A stretch of DNA of 5,693 nt from Thermodesulfobacteriota bacterium (lineage in GTDB: Bacteria > Desulfobacterota > RBG-13-43-22), in assembly GCA_025454185.1 (NCBI GenBank), contig JALOOY010000378.1, positions 1 through 5,693 of the forward strand, written 5' to 3'. The position numbers and the translations under genes are program-made. Shown piece after piece: positions 5,212-5,693 of this stretch. The notes under the pieces were generated by a model that worked only from the letters and a program-made list of their open reading frames with translations, ran no database searches and was not told the DNA's origin. How positions within the stretch are numbered: the first letter of the stretch is position 1; every line of letters starts with the position of its first letter.

Positions 5212-5693
5212 CTATTTTTTCCCTTTGAGCACCGACGGTATGGCCTCGGGATAAAACAGATTGATCCCGTGCTTCTTATAACCGGCAATCAGCTTTTGCC
5301 CTTCCAGGGAGGTAACGAAGGCGATAAACTCCATGGCGGCCAGGTAGTTGGCCTGGGGAAACCGGTCCGGACAGACGGCCATGACGCTGTAATAATTCAG
5401 CAGCAGGGGATCGCCTTTAAAGAGGACTTTCAAACCCAGCTTGGGTTCATATTTCAGGAAGGTCCCCATGTCGGTTAGGGTGTAGGCCCCCTGCCGATCC
5501 GCCTGGATCAGGGTGTCGGCCATGTTGGCCCCTGCCTCCTGATACCAGCTTTTTCCTTTGGGACTGAGCCCGGCATCGTCCCAGATATCCATTTCCCGGA
5601 TGTTGGTCCCGGAATCATCCCCCCGGGAGACGAAAAGGCTTTCCGTGTCGGCGATCTCTTCAAAGGCCTCGATGGCGGTTTGGGCCTTCTTGA
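5212..5693 (-). CDS. TupA-like periplasmic oxyanion-binding protein (C), 5' part outside the window
   Basis: The frame runs off the right edge; 159 C-terminal codons are visible, so the ATG at 5592 is internal and not the start. The visible part begins AQTAIEAFEEIADTESLFVSRGDDSGTNIREMDIW, which aligns with the second lobe of TupA-type binding proteins. It continues with GANMADTLIQADRQGAYTLTDMGTF, LFKGDPLLLNYYSVMAV and a C-terminal helical segment (AAMEFIAFVTSLEGQKLIAGY). The usual SGTH of this family reads SGTN here. The signal peptide and first lobe lie beyond the window. It is the upstream partner of paralogue B, 6 nt apart, and probably the earlier gene of the same transcript. Tungstate, molybdate or phosphate are all possible ligands; the family call is firm, the ligand is inference. 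Confidence 0.83.
   Translation of the reverse strand, partial: KKAQTAIEAFEEIADTESLFVSRGDDSGTNIREMDIWDDAGLSPKGKSWYQEAGANMADTLIQADRQGAYTLTDMGTFLKYEPKLGLKVLFKGDPLLLNYYSVMAVCPDRFPQANYLAAMEFIAFVTSLEGQKLIAGYKKHGINLFYPEAIPSVLKGKK

Noticed and set aside
4627..5478. 283-codon + strand open frame opposite binding proteins B and C
   Set aside because: It spans the junction of two clear - strand genes. Its composition (Gly, Pro, Gln and Arg rich) is what the reverse complement of those genes gives.
1..5693. CRISPR array, tRNA, rRNA or riboswitch
   Set aside because: No regularly spaced repeats, tRNA-like cloverleaf, rRNA stretch or recognisable aptamer was seen on either strand.

Overview
The window looks like chromosomal DNA from an anaerobic Gram-negative bacterium, most likely a deltaproteobacterium (Desulfobacterota). 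Three things point that way: tandem TupA-type oxyanion-binding proteins beside an OprO/OprP-type outer-membrane porin, an anaerobe-type flavodoxin-fold protein with a cysteine cluster, and remnants of a REP-associated (HUH/Y1) transposase of a kind I associate with that group. The taxonomic call is inference; no rRNA or other marker gene is present.

Left third (1-2036, everything on the + strand): this is an accessory, decaying region. It opens with a frameshifted, catalytically dead REP-associated transposase pseudogene (3-354). Directly against its 3' remnant starts a class I methyltransferase ORF (355-984) that has lost the SAM-binding glycine motif through an apparently in-frame deletion. 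The following 234-bp spacer holds an attC-like (integron recombination site-like) stretch, a small palindrome, and a second transposase remnant that is only the first 15 codons (1151-1198). Next comes an intact flavodoxin-fold reductase-like gene with a good ribosome binding site (1219-1905). It is followed by a 74-nt imperfect hairpin with regularly spaced extrahelical bases (1907-1980) that has no U-tract.

Right two thirds (2037-5693, everything on the - strand): this is an oxyanion uptake locus, read right to left. A partial TupA-like binding protein (C, 5693-5212) and a second divergent paralogue (B, 5205-4345) are 6 nt apart and probably co-transcribed. A consensus-like promoter with a 14-bp palindrome over its -10 box then drives an OprO/OprP-type porin (4218-2779). 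A strong intrinsic terminator follows, and behind it lies a third TupA-like gene (A, 2688-2037) broken by an internal deletion and frameshift. The inferred job is passage of an oxyanion (tungstate, molybdate, phosphate or similar) through the outer membrane and its capture in the periplasm. No ABC permease or ATPase gene is in view.

The two blocks converge in the 131-bp gap 1906-2036. The most notable features are the repeated internal deletions (methyltransferase, TupA-like gene A, transposase), the possible integron-type hairpins after both left-hand genes, and the three-paralogue binding-protein/porin locus with an operator-like palindrome in the porin promoter.
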